The position numbers and the translations under genes were made by a program. The notes under the pieces were generated by a model. It was not told where the DNA came from. It was given only the letters and a program-made list of their open reading frames with translations, and ran no database searches. DNA of 64,000 bases, taken from the NCBI RefSeq assembly GCF_001613365.1, contig NZ_BDCF01000031.1:1-64000 (forward strand), written 5' to 3'. The DNA comes from Nocardia xishanensis NBRC 101358 (GTDB lineage: Bacteria; Actinomycetota; Actinomycetes; Mycobacteriales; Mycobacteriaceae). This document shows, piece after piece, positions 1-6,904 of this stretch. The first letter of the stretch is position 1; each line of letters begins with the position of its first letter.

Positions 1-408
1 CGCGGCGCGGGCAATCAAGGCGGTCGCGCCGAGGCGGGTCCGCCTCGGTTCTCGCGACCCAGCCAGAACAGGGCGAACGCGGCCGGTGACGCGCCTGCTC
101 GCGCGCAGCGGCCCGCTCCGCCGACGAGATCCGGCGACGACGACATCCCGCCGCCCGACTATCCCGATCTACCCGACGACCCGGGCCCCGGCGACTATCC
201 GCCGCCTGATCCGGGCGGGTACGAATCGTTCTCCGGTCCGGCCGGAGTCGGCTCCGGCGGAGTGCCGGGTCCGTCCACCCCGGAAGAGGAACAGGAGATG
301 CTGGCCGAAGCCGCCAAGCCGGTGGCGCCGGAGGCCCGCCACGACCCCGACGAGGTCGCCCTGGAATTGCTCCGCAGTGAGCTGGGTGCCACACGGCTGG
401 ATGGTTGA
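1..408 (+). CDS. dnaX: DNA polymerase III subunit gamma/tau, C-terminal end (5' truncated)
   Basis: The reading frame is open from the first base and ends in TGA at 406-408. It encodes about 135 residues that are rich in Pro, Gly and Asp (for example PPPDYPDLPDDPGPGDYPPP) and finish with an acidic helix-like stretch (EEEQEMLAEAAKP) and DEVALELLRSELGATRLDG. A disordered Pro-rich linker followed by a short conserved helix ending in this kind of E-L-L-x-x-E-L-G-A sequence is typical of actinobacterial gamma/tau C-termini. The clamp-loader ATPase domains lie outside the window. The downstream gene order (methyltransferase/oxidase pair, SRPBCC, ybaB, recR, gatD-murT, leuA, ask, asd) matches Rv3721c onward in M. 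tuberculosis, where Rv3721c is dnaZX. The identification rests on the tail plus synteny, not on a catalytic domain. Confidence 0.8.
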   Translation, partial: RGAGNQGGRAEAGPPRFSRPSQNRANAAGDAPARAQRPAPPTRSGDDDIPPPDYPDLPDDPGPGDYPPPDPGGYESFSGPAGVGSGGVPGPSTPEEEQEMLAEAAKPVAPEARHDPDEVALELLRSELGATRLDG

Positions 409-743
409 CAACCACCGCCTCGAGGACGTTAAGTTAACCGGAGTTCGCACACGACGGTAGTATGAACGGGTGGCCGTGAGCTCCGGTGTGGCGGCGTTCT
501 ATGGTATGCCCAGGCGTATGGGCGTGTCCGGAACGTACGTCCGCCGGTGCTCGCCGACTTTTGTACAGCGTTATGCGGTGCGAGCGACGGGTCCGGGGAC
601 GGAGCATTCGTAGCCGCGCTGGGCCTCGTGAGCACGGCAAACTGAATACGGACGGTCGGTCTCATGGCCGGTCGGCGAGGTGACCCGCGGCCGTGCCGCA
701 CAAACGCGGTGCAGGCGCACCCCAAGGAAGGAAACACTCCGAT
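409..743 (+). promoter_or_regulatory. Intergenic region upstream of fadAB with candidate control elements
   Basis: A 335-bp stretch without a convincing gene separates dnaX from fadA. It holds an inverted repeat GCCCA-N6-TGGGC at 508-523, an 8-bp palindrome ACGTACGT at 533-540, a TTAA-G-TTAA motif at 429-437 and a TAGTAT box at 458-463 that could be a -10 element. Any of these could serve a fatty-acid-responsive repressor of fadAB, but none is close enough to a known consensus to name the regulator. The fadA ribosome-binding site AAGGAAGGA lies at 724-732. Confidence 0.35.
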
Positions 744-1958
744 ATGACCACAGAGGCCTACATCTACGAGGCCATCCGCACCCCGCGCGGCCGCGGCAAG
801 AAGAACGGTTCGCTGCACTCGGTCAAGCCGATCGACCTGACTGTTGGTCTGATCCAGGAGCTGCGCGGCCGTTTCCCGAACCTCGACGAGGACCGGATCT
901 CGGACCTGATCCTCGGTGTCGTCGCGCCGGTGGGTGACCAGGGTGCCGATATCGCCCGCACCGCCGTGACCGTGGCGGGCCTGCCCGACACCGTCGGCGG
1001 CTTCCAGCTCAACCGCTTCTGCGCCTCCGGCCTCGAGGCCGTCAACCTGGCCGCGCAGAAGGTGCGCTCGGGCTTCGACGACCTGGTCATCGCCGGTGGC
1101 GTCGAGTCCATGTCCCGTGTTCCGATGGGCTCCGACGGCGGCGCCTGGGCGATGGACCCGACCACCAACTACGACACCTACTTCGTGCCGCAGGGCGTCT
1201 CCGCCGACCTGATCGCCACCATCGAGGGCTTCACCCGCGATGACGTCGACGCCTACGCGGTGCGCTCGCAGGACCTGGCCGCCAAGGCCACCACCGGCGG
1301 CTACTTCGCCAAGTCCATCGTTCCGGTCAAGGACCAGAACGGCCTCGTCGTGCTCGACCGCGACGAGCACATGCGTCCCGGCACCACCGCCGAGGACCTG
1401 GCCAAGCTGCAGCCCTCCTTCGCCGTGATCGGTGAGATGGGCGGCTTCGACGCGGTGGCGCTGCAGAAGTTCCACTTCGTGGAGAAGATCAACCACGTGC
1501 ACCACGGCGGCAACAGCTCCGGCATCGTCGACGGCGCCGCGCTGGTGCTGATCGGTTCGGAAGAGGCGGGCAAGGCCTCCGGCCTGACCCCGCGTGCGCG
1601 CGTCGTCGCGACCGCTACCAGCGGCGCCGACTCCACCATCATGCTGACCGGTCCGACCCCGGCCGCCAAGAAGGCGCTGGCCAAGGCGGGCCTGACCCTC
1701 GACGACATCGACCTGGTCGAGATCAACGAGGCTTTCGCCTCCGTGGTGCTGAAGTTCCAGAAGGACCTGAACATCCCGGACGAGAAGCTGAACGTCAACG
1801 GTGGCGCGATCGCCATGGGCCACCCGCTTGGCGCTACCGGCGCGATGATCACCGGCACCATGGTCGACGAGCTGGAGCGCCGCAACGGCCGCTACGCGCT
1901 GATCACGCTGTGCATCGGTGGCGGCATGGGCGTGGCGACCATCATCGAGCGCGTCTAA
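744..1958 (+). CDS. fadA: Acetyl-CoA C-acyltransferase (3-ketoacyl-CoA thiolase)
   Basis: This 404-residue thiolase catalyses the last beta-oxidation step, cleaving 3-ketoacyl-CoA with CoA to acetyl-CoA plus a shortened acyl-CoA. The nucleophilic Cys is in NRFCASGLEA (Cys93), and the C-terminal motifs NGGAIAMGHPLGATGA (His360) and LCIGGGMG (Cys390) supply the other catalytic residues, so the protein appears complete and active. ATG744 was chosen over the open frame starting at 693 because it follows AAGGAAGGA with normal spacing and gives the family's start (MTTEAYIYEAIRTPRGR). fadB follows after 39 bp, so the two are very probably one operon encoding the fatty-acid oxidation complex, as for Rv0859/Rv0860. 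The pair is placed directly after dnaX, which is not the case in M. tuberculosis. Confidence 0.95.
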   Translation: MTTEAYIYEAIRTPRGRGKKNGSLHSVKPIDLTVGLIQELRGRFPNLDEDRISDLILGVVAPVGDQGADIARTAVTVAGLPDTVGGFQLNRFCASGLEAVNLAAQKVRSGFDDLVIAGGVESMSRVPMGSDGGAWAMDPTTNYDTYFVPQGVSADLIATIEGFTRDDVDAYAVRSQDLAAKATTGGYFAKSIVPVKDQNGLVVLDRDEHMRPGTTAEDLAKLQPSFAVIGEMGGFDAVALQKFHFVEKINHVHHGGNSSGIVDGAALVLIGSEEAGKASGLTPRARVVATATSGADSTIMLTGPTPAAKKALAKAGLTLDDIDLVEINEAFASVVLKFQKDLNIPDEKLNVNGGAIAMGHPLGATGAMITGTMVDELERRNGRYALITLCIGGGMGVATIIERV

Positions 1959-1997
1959 CCCCAACCGACAGCACAGAATTCAAGGAGACACAGAGCT

Positions 1998-4148
1998 GTG
2001 AGCGAGACCAACATGATCGGTTGGGAGCAGGATTCGGACGGCATCGTCGTTTTGACGATGGACGACCCGAACCAAGGCGCCAACACGATGAACGAGCTGT
2101 ACAAGACGTCGATGACCGCGACCGTCGACCGGCTCGAGGCCGAGAAGGACAGCATCACCGGTGTGGTGCTGACCTCGGCGAAGAAGACCTTCTTCGCGGG
2201 TGGCGACCTGAAGAACATGATGAAGGTCGGCCCGGAAGACGGCCAGGCCCTCATGGACGAGCTGGGCACCATCAAGGGTGCGCTGCGTCGCCTCGAGCTG
2301 CTCGGCAAGCCGGTCGTTTCCGCGATCAACGGCGCCGCGCTCGGCGGCGGCCTGGAGATCACCCTCGCGACCCACTACCGCATCGCGGCCGACGTGCCGG
2401 GTGTGCAGCTGGGCCTGCCCGAGGTCAGCCTGGGCCTGCTGCCCGCCGGTGGCGGCGTCACCCGCACCGTGCGCATGCTCGGACTCCAGGGTGCGCTCAT
2501 GCAGGTGCTGCTACAGGGCCAGAAGTACCGCCCGGGCAAGGCCAAGGAGATCGGCCTGATCAACGAGGTCGTCGGCTCGATCGAGGAGTTGGTGCCCGCC
2601 GCCAAGGCGTGGATCAAGGCCAACCCCGAGGGTGGCGTGCAGCCCTGGGACAAGAAGGGCTACAAGATCCCCGGTGGCACCCCGTCCACCCCGGCCTTCG
2701 CGGCGAACCTGCCCGCGTTCCCGGCCAACCTGCGTAAGCAGCTCAAGGGCACCAACATGCCGGCGCCGCGCGCCATCATGGCCGCCGCGGTCGAGGGCGC
2801 GCAGGTCGACATCGACAACGCCTCGCTCATCGAGTCGCGCTACTTCGTCAGCCTGCTGACCGGCCCGGTCGCGAAGAACATGATCCAGGCGTTCTTCTTC
2901 GACCTGCAGTCGATCAACAACGGCGGTTCGCGTCCGAAGGACGTGCCGAAGAAGGACATCAAGAAGGTCGGCGTGCTCGGCGCGGGCATGATGGGCGCGG
3001 GCATCGCGTACGTCTCCGCCAAGGCCGGCTACGAGGTCGTGCTGAAGGACGTCACCATCGAGGCGGCCGAGCGCGGCAAGAACTACTCCGAGAAGATCGA
3101 GGCCAAGGCCCTCTCCCGCGGCAAGACCACCGAGGAGAAGTCCAAGGCGCTGCTGGATCGGATCAAGCCGACCGCCGACGCGGCCGACTTCGCCGGCGTC
3201 GACTTCGTGATCGAGGCCGTCTTCGAGAACACCGAGCTCAAGCACAAGGTGTTCCAGGAGATCGAGGACATCGTCGACGCGGACGCGCTGCTGGGCTCCA
3301 ACACCTCCACCCTGCCGATCACCGGTCTCGCGACCGGCGTGAAGCGCCAGGAGGACTTCATCGGCATCCACTTCTTCTCGCCGGTCGACAAGATGCCGCT
3401 GGTGGAGATCATCAAGGGTGAGAAGACCTCGGACGAGGCGCTGGCCCGGGTGTTCGACTACACCCTCGCGATCAAGAAGACCCCGATCGTCGTCAACGAC
3501 AGCCGCGGCTTCTTCACCTCGCGCGTGATCGGCACCTTCGTCAACGAGGCGATCGCCATGCTCGGCGAGGGCATCGACCCCGCGACCATCGAGCAGGCAG
3601 GTTCGCAGGCGGGCTACCCGGCCGCGCCGCTGCAGCTGTCGGACGAGCTGAACATGAAGCTCATGCTGAAGATCGCCAAGGAGACCGAAGAGGCCATCGC
3701 CCGCGGCGACGCCGCCATGGGCAAGACCCGGCACCCGGCCATCGACGTCATCGAGTACCTGGTGAACGAGGGTCGTCCGGGTCGCCTGGAGAAGGCCGGC
3801 TTCTACGAGTACGACGAGAACGGCAAGCGGACTGGCCTGTGGCCGGGCCTGCGCGAGCACTTCAAGTCGGTCACCGACTTCAATGTGCCGCTCCAGGACC
3901 TGATCGACCGCATGCTGTTCATCGAGGCGATCGAGACCCAGAAGTGCTTCGACGAAGGTGTGCTCGAGACCACCGCCGACGCCAACATCGGCTCGATCTT
4001 CGGCATCGGCTACCCGGCCTGGACCGGTGGTGTGCACCAGTTCATCGTCGGCTACCCGGGCGGCCAGGAGGCCTTCGTTGCTCGCGCCGACGAGCTGAAG
4101 GCCAAGTACGGCGACCGCTTCGAGGTTCCGGTCTCGCTGCGCAAGTAA
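1998..4148 (+). CDS. fadB: Multifunctional fatty-acid oxidation enzyme: enoyl-CoA hydratase / 3-hydroxyacyl-CoA dehydrogenase
   Basis: At 716 residues this is the alpha subunit of the trifunctional beta-oxidation complex. Residues 1 to about 300 form a crotonase fold (GGDLKNMM oxyanion region, AINGAALGGGLEI, LPEVSLGLLPAGGGVTR). From about residue 320 a Rossmann segment VGVLGAGMMGAGIAY begins the NAD-dependent 3-hydroxyacyl-CoA dehydrogenase, with the catalytic His in GIHFFSPVDKMPLVEI, and a duplicated C-terminal dehydrogenase domain follows. It hydrates enoyl-CoA and oxidises the resulting L-3-hydroxyacyl-CoA, passing product to FadA. GTG1998 follows AAGGAG at 1982-1987. It is the second gene of fadAB and is followed by a strong hairpin terminator. 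Confidence 0.95.
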   Translation: MSETNMIGWEQDSDGIVVLTMDDPNQGANTMNELYKTSMTATVDRLEAEKDSITGVVLTSAKKTFFAGGDLKNMMKVGPEDGQALMDELGTIKGALRRLELLGKPVVSAINGAALGGGLEITLATHYRIAADVPGVQLGLPEVSLGLLPAGGGVTRTVRMLGLQGALMQVLLQGQKYRPGKAKEIGLINEVVGSIEELVPAAKAWIKANPEGGVQPWDKKGYKIPGGTPSTPAFAANLPAFPANLRKQLKGTNMPAPRAIMAAAVEGAQVDIDNASLIESRYFVSLLTGPVAKNMIQAFFFDLQSINNGGSRPKDVPKKDIKKVGVLGAGMMGAGIAYVSAKAGYEVVLKDVTIEAAERGKNYSEKIEAKALSRGKTTEEKSKALLDRIKPTADAADFAGVDFVIEAVFENTELKHKVFQEIEDIVDADALLGSNTSTLPITGLATGVKRQEDFIGIHFFSPVDKMPLVEIIKGEKTSDEALARVFDYTLAIKKTPIVVNDSRGFFTSRVIGTFVNEAIAMLGEGIDPATIEQAGSQAGYPAAPLQLSDELNMKLMLKIAKETEEAIARGDAAMGKTRHPAIDVIEYLVNEGRPGRLEKAGFYEYDENGKRTGLWPGLREHFKSVTDFNVPLQDLIDRMLFIEAIETQKCFDEGVLETTADANIGSIFGIGYPAWTGGVHQFIVGYPGGQEAFVARADELKAKYGDRFEVPVSLRK

Positions 4149-4177
4149 TCGCGCCGCGTAGGTAATCGCGCAACGGC

Positions 4178-4212
4178 GAAGCCCGCCACCGCTTTTCGCG
4201 GTGGCGGGCTTC
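4178..4212 (+). terminator. Terminator of the fadA-fadB operon
   Basis: A perfect 15-bp inverted repeat (GAAGCCCGCCACCGC, then TTTTC, then GCGGTGGCGGGCTTC) lies 29 bp after the fadB stop. It has no long U-tract, which is usual for high-GC actinobacteria. The open frame of the next gene extends back into this stem, which argues against the upstream start at 4201. Confidence 0.85.
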
Positions 4213-4281
4213 CGTCGTCTCCGGGCCGGTGTTCCGATGGCGTTCACCGCCCGGTTCGTGAGTGCCGCTACGGTGTGGCGC

Positions 4282-5376
4282 GTGGCAGTGCGCAGACGAA
4301 TCGGATTCCCGCTCGCCCTCGCGGTCGGCGTCGCCGCGCTGACCGCGGCGCCCGCGGCGCACGCCGAACCTGCCGTGCGGCTGCTCGGTCAGCAGATCCT
4401 GCCGCGCGCGATGGACTTTCACGGCACAGCGGTCGGCGGTCTGTCCGGCATCGACTATCTGCCTGGCACAGGCGAATACGTGCTGATCAGCGACGACCGC
4501 TCGGAGCGCGCCCCGGCCCGCGGCTACACCGCTCGCTTCACGGTCGACGCCGATGGTGTCGGCCCGGTGGCTTTCACCGGCACGTTTCCGCTGCGCACCG
4601 CCGCGGGCACGGTCCACCCGGCGAAATCGGTCGACCCGGAGGAGATTCGCGTCGATCCGTGGACGGGCGACTACTTCTGGACCCAGGAGGGCGAGCGCGC
4701 GGAGGGCGTGCTCGCCGACCCATCCGTGCGCGTCGCGCGGCCGGACGGGACGTTCGTCGCCGAACTGCCGATCCCGGACGACGAGCGGATGCGGCCGGAC
4801 GCCGGACCGCGCCGCAACGCGGCGCTGGAGGCGGCGACCTTCGCCGCGGGCGGCGCGCTGTTCGTGACGGCCGTCGAGGGCCCGCTGTTGCAGGACGGAC
4901 CCGACGCGACGGTGACCTCGGGCGCGCTCACCCGCATCGCGGTGCAGGCGCGCTTCGGGCCTTTGCTCGCGCAGTACGCGTATCCGATGGAGCCGGTGTT
5001 CGCCGAGTCGCGGCCGGAGCCGGGACGCGGCGGCAACGGCGTCGCCTCGATCCTGGCCGCCGATCCGCTCGATCCGGCGAAGTTCCTGGTGCTGGAGCGC
5101 GCGTACGTCGAGGGCGTCGGCAACAAGATTCGCATCTACGAGGCCGACACCACGGGCGCGACCAACGTGCTCGACGCCCCGCTCGGCGACGCGCGCCCGG
5201 TCGCCAAGCGGCTGCTCGTCGACCTGGCCGACATCGGGCTCACGGACATCGACAACATCGAGGGCATGACCTGGGGGCCGCGGCTGCCCTCCGGGGAGCG
5301 GACGCTTGTGCTCGTGAGCGACGACAACTTCGCCGCGAATCAGATCACCCAGCTCGTCGCGCTCGCGGTGCGCTGA
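4282..5376 (+). CDS. Secreted esterase-like activity of phytase family protein
   Basis: The product is about 364 residues. A classic signal peptide is visible (MAVRRRIGFPLALAVGVAAL, cleavage near PAAHA-EP). The mature part has the pattern of the phytase/esterase-like beta-propeller family: VGGLSGIDYLPGTGEYVLISDDR at the front, repeated Asp-rich strands (SVDPEEIRVDP), and IDNIEGMTWGP with LVLVSDDNF near the end. Related proteins are annotated as esterase-like or phytase-like; the substrate here is unknown. GTG4282 was preferred because TACGGT at 4269-4274 would place a transcription start on it (leaderless), while the GTG at 4201 sits inside the fadAB terminator. The ATG at 4237 is another possibility. 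It ends 2 bp before the convergent MarR gene. Confidence 0.75.
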   Translation: MAVRRRIGFPLALAVGVAALTAAPAAHAEPAVRLLGQQILPRAMDFHGTAVGGLSGIDYLPGTGEYVLISDDRSERAPARGYTARFTVDADGVGPVAFTGTFPLRTAAGTVHPAKSVDPEEIRVDPWTGDYFWTQEGERAEGVLADPSVRVARPDGTFVAELPIPDDERMRPDAGPRRNAALEAATFAAGGALFVTAVEGPLLQDGPDATVTSGALTRIAVQARFGPLLAQYAYPMEPVFAESRPEPGRGGNGVASILAADPLDPAKFLVLERAYVEGVGNKIRIYEADTTGATNVLDAPLGDARPVAKRLLVDLADIGLTDIDNIEGMTWGPRLPSGERTLVLVSDDNFAANQITQLVALAVR

Positions 5377-5378
5377 GC

Positions 5379-5993
5379 TCAGTCGGCGCGAAGTTCTTCC
5401 GTCGCATCGAAAAACGCGTCGGCGGCGCGGCGGAAGTAGTCGAACAACAGCTCGCGCTGCTCGGGCTGGTATCCGGCGATGATCTCGCCGACGCGCCGCC
5501 GCGCGGGGGCCAGCACGCGATCCAGTTCGGCTGGCGTTTCGACCAGTTCGACGGTGATCTTGCGCCGGTCGCCGGGGACCGGAACCCGCCGCACGTAGCC
5601 CGCCTCCTCCAGCCGGTCGACCAGCCGGGTGGTCGGGCCGGTGGTGAGGCCGGTGCGCGCGCCGAGTTCTCCCGGCGTCATCGGGCCGCTGAGTTCCAGC
5701 ACGTTGAGCGCGTAGAGGTCGGTGGCTCCGAGGTCCACCGCCCGCGCTCCGGCCTGTCCGTGCAGCATGAGCGCGCTGAGGTAGCGGCTATAAATCGCAC
5801 TCGCCTCCGATCGCGCCCTTACCCCTGACTGCGCGGCGTCGGATTGGTCCGGGGCGGATTGGGTTGGGCCCGATTGCGCCGTGTCCGATCGACCTGAGCC
5901 GGATTGCGCCGGGCCCGACTGTGCCGCGTCCGAGCGCCCTGGAGCCGATTGCGGTGCGCCCGATCGCGTTGCTTCCGATCGCCCTGTTGACAC
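5379..5993 (-). CDS. MarR family transcriptional regulator with a repetitive N-terminal extension
   Basis: The 204-residue protein has a winged-helix MarR core over its last 140 residues: DLYALNVLELSGPMTPGELGARTGL, then TTGPTTRLVDRLEEAGYV (recognition helix and start of the wing) and RRVPVPGDRRKITVELVE (wing). The first 60 or so residues consist of a pentapeptide repeat (GRSDA AQSGP AQSGS and variants) that is not part of the family fold. GTG at 5991-5993 was chosen because GGAGG precedes it with 5-nt spacing; an ATG four codons upstream has GGAG too close to it. It is divergent from the SgcJ-like gene, and the region between them holds two tandem palindromes, so it probably represses itself and that gene. 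The inducer cannot be read from the sequence. Confidence 0.85.
   Translation of the reverse strand: MSTGRSEATRSGAPQSAPGRSDAAQSGPAQSGSGRSDTAQSGPTQSAPDQSDAAQSGVRARSEASAIYSRYLSALMLHGQAGARAVDLGATDLYALNVLELSGPMTPGELGARTGLTTGPTTRLVDRLEEAGYVRRVPVPGDRRKITVELVETPAELDRVLAPARRRVGEIIAGYQPEQRELLFDYFRRAADAFFDATEELRAD
5822..5984 (-). repeat. 15-bp minisatellite inside the MarR gene (pentapeptide repeat)
   Basis: About eleven imperfect 15-bp units encode x-[Q/R]-S-x-x pentapeptides. They also form a higher-order 45-bp pattern (GRSEATRSGAPQSAP, GRSDAAQSGPAQSGS, GRSDTAQSGPTQSAP). The unit is a multiple of three, so copy-number change keeps the regulator in frame. This segment is probably disordered and variable between strains. 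Confidence 0.75.
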
Positions 5994-6020
5994 GATTACC
6001 TCCATCTCCTAATCTCTGCC

Positions 6021-6060
6021 TCAACGAAGAGAAATCTTCAACGAAGAAAGTTCTTCCAAG
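6021..6060. promoter_or_regulatory. Two tandem palindromes, candidate MarR operators
   Basis: The 10-bp sequence TCAACGAAGA occurs at 6021 and again at 6038, a 17-bp direct repeat. Each copy begins a dyad: GAAGA-GAAA-TCTTC at 6026-6039 and GAAGAA-AG-TTCTTC at 6043-6056. They lie in the 90-bp gap between the divergent MarR and SgcJ-like genes, the usual place for MarR binding, and are AT-rich compared with the surroundings. Assignment to this MarR protein is inference. Confidence 0.65.
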
Positions 6061-6084
6061 CAGAAATCTATCACGGAGGGCATC

Positions 6085-6726
6085 ATGACCACCATCGATT
6101 CGGCCACCACCAGCCCCTCGCACCCGCGTCGCCGCAAGACGGTTCGCGTCCTCGCCGCGACGGCGCTCGTCCTCGGGCTCGCCGCAGGCGGCGGATACCT
6201 CTGGCTGGACAAGACCTCCGGGGTGCGCAATCTGGGGACCTCGGACTGCTCGGACCTCGTCCCGTCCGGGGCGGCCGCGACGCCGGAGGCCGTCGCCGAG
6301 ATCTGCGCTGTCCTCGACCGGCTCACCGAGGCGTGGGCCGCGGGCGACGCCGACGCCTTCGGCAGCGTATTCACCGAGGACGCCACGTACACCACCTATG
6401 TCGGCACCTACTACGAGGGCAACGCCGATCTCGTCGAAGCGCACCGCGCGCTGTTCGGCGGTTTCCTGAAGGGCACAAAACTCGCCGATTCCTACCTCGG
6501 CATGCGGTTCTACGGTCCGGATACGGCGGTGGTCACCAGCCGCGGCGACACCTACAAGGGCGAACGCAAGAGCGCAGACGAGCTGACCAAGACCCAGACC
6601 TACACCCTGGTCAAGCAGAACGGACGGTGGCTTGTCGCGGCCTTCCACAACACCAAGCGCGGCAACGTCATGGAGCGAATCTCGTTCCTGTTCGCGCCCG
6701 ACACCAGGCCGGCCGCCGAGCGTTGA
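6085..6726 (+). CDS. Membrane-anchored SgcJ/EcaC-family (SnoaL-like, DUF4440) protein
   Basis: The 213-residue protein has a basic N-terminus, one membrane segment (VRVLAATALVLGLAAGGGYL, residues about 21-40) and an outer NTF2/SnoaL-like domain: VLDRLTEAWAAGDADAFGSV, FTEDATYTTYVGTYYEG, and TQTYTLVKQNGRWLVAAFHN. That order is typical of the SgcJ/EcaC group, whose enzymatic role is mostly unknown. ATG6085 follows GGAGGG at 6075-6080. It is divergently transcribed from a MarR regulator and probably controlled by it. A shielding or ligand-binding role at the membrane is possible, but nothing in the sequence proves one. Confidence 0.75.
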   Translation: MTTIDSATTSPSHPRRRKTVRVLAATALVLGLAAGGGYLWLDKTSGVRNLGTSDCSDLVPSGAAATPEAVAEICAVLDRLTEAWAAGDADAFGSVFTEDATYTTYVGTYYEGNADLVEAHRALFGGFLKGTKLADSYLGMRFYGPDTAVVTSRGDTYKGERKSADELTKTQTYTLVKQNGRWLVAAFHNTKRGNVMERISFLFAPDTRPAAER

Positions 6727-6904
6727 TCGCGCGGCGGCCACGGGTGGGGACGACACTGCCGCAATCTTCACCCAACCGGCCGTGCACCACGCTACGTTGG
6801 AGTATGCGCAGACAATTCGGGCACCGGGTGGTCGACGGTGCCCGACGTCGGCATGTTCAACGATCGCCGGTGACGCCGATTCGATGTGAGTTCGAGGTGG
6901 TCAC

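Noticed and set aside
429..1964. 511-codon open frame antisense to fadA
   Set aside because: It mirrors fadA codon structure (high GC third positions keep the antisense frame open), has no ribosome site and encodes His/Gly/Ala-rich sequence without motifs.
4201..4281. Upstream GTG start for the phytase-like protein
   Set aside because: It lies within the right arm of the fadAB terminator and adds residues before a good signal peptide.
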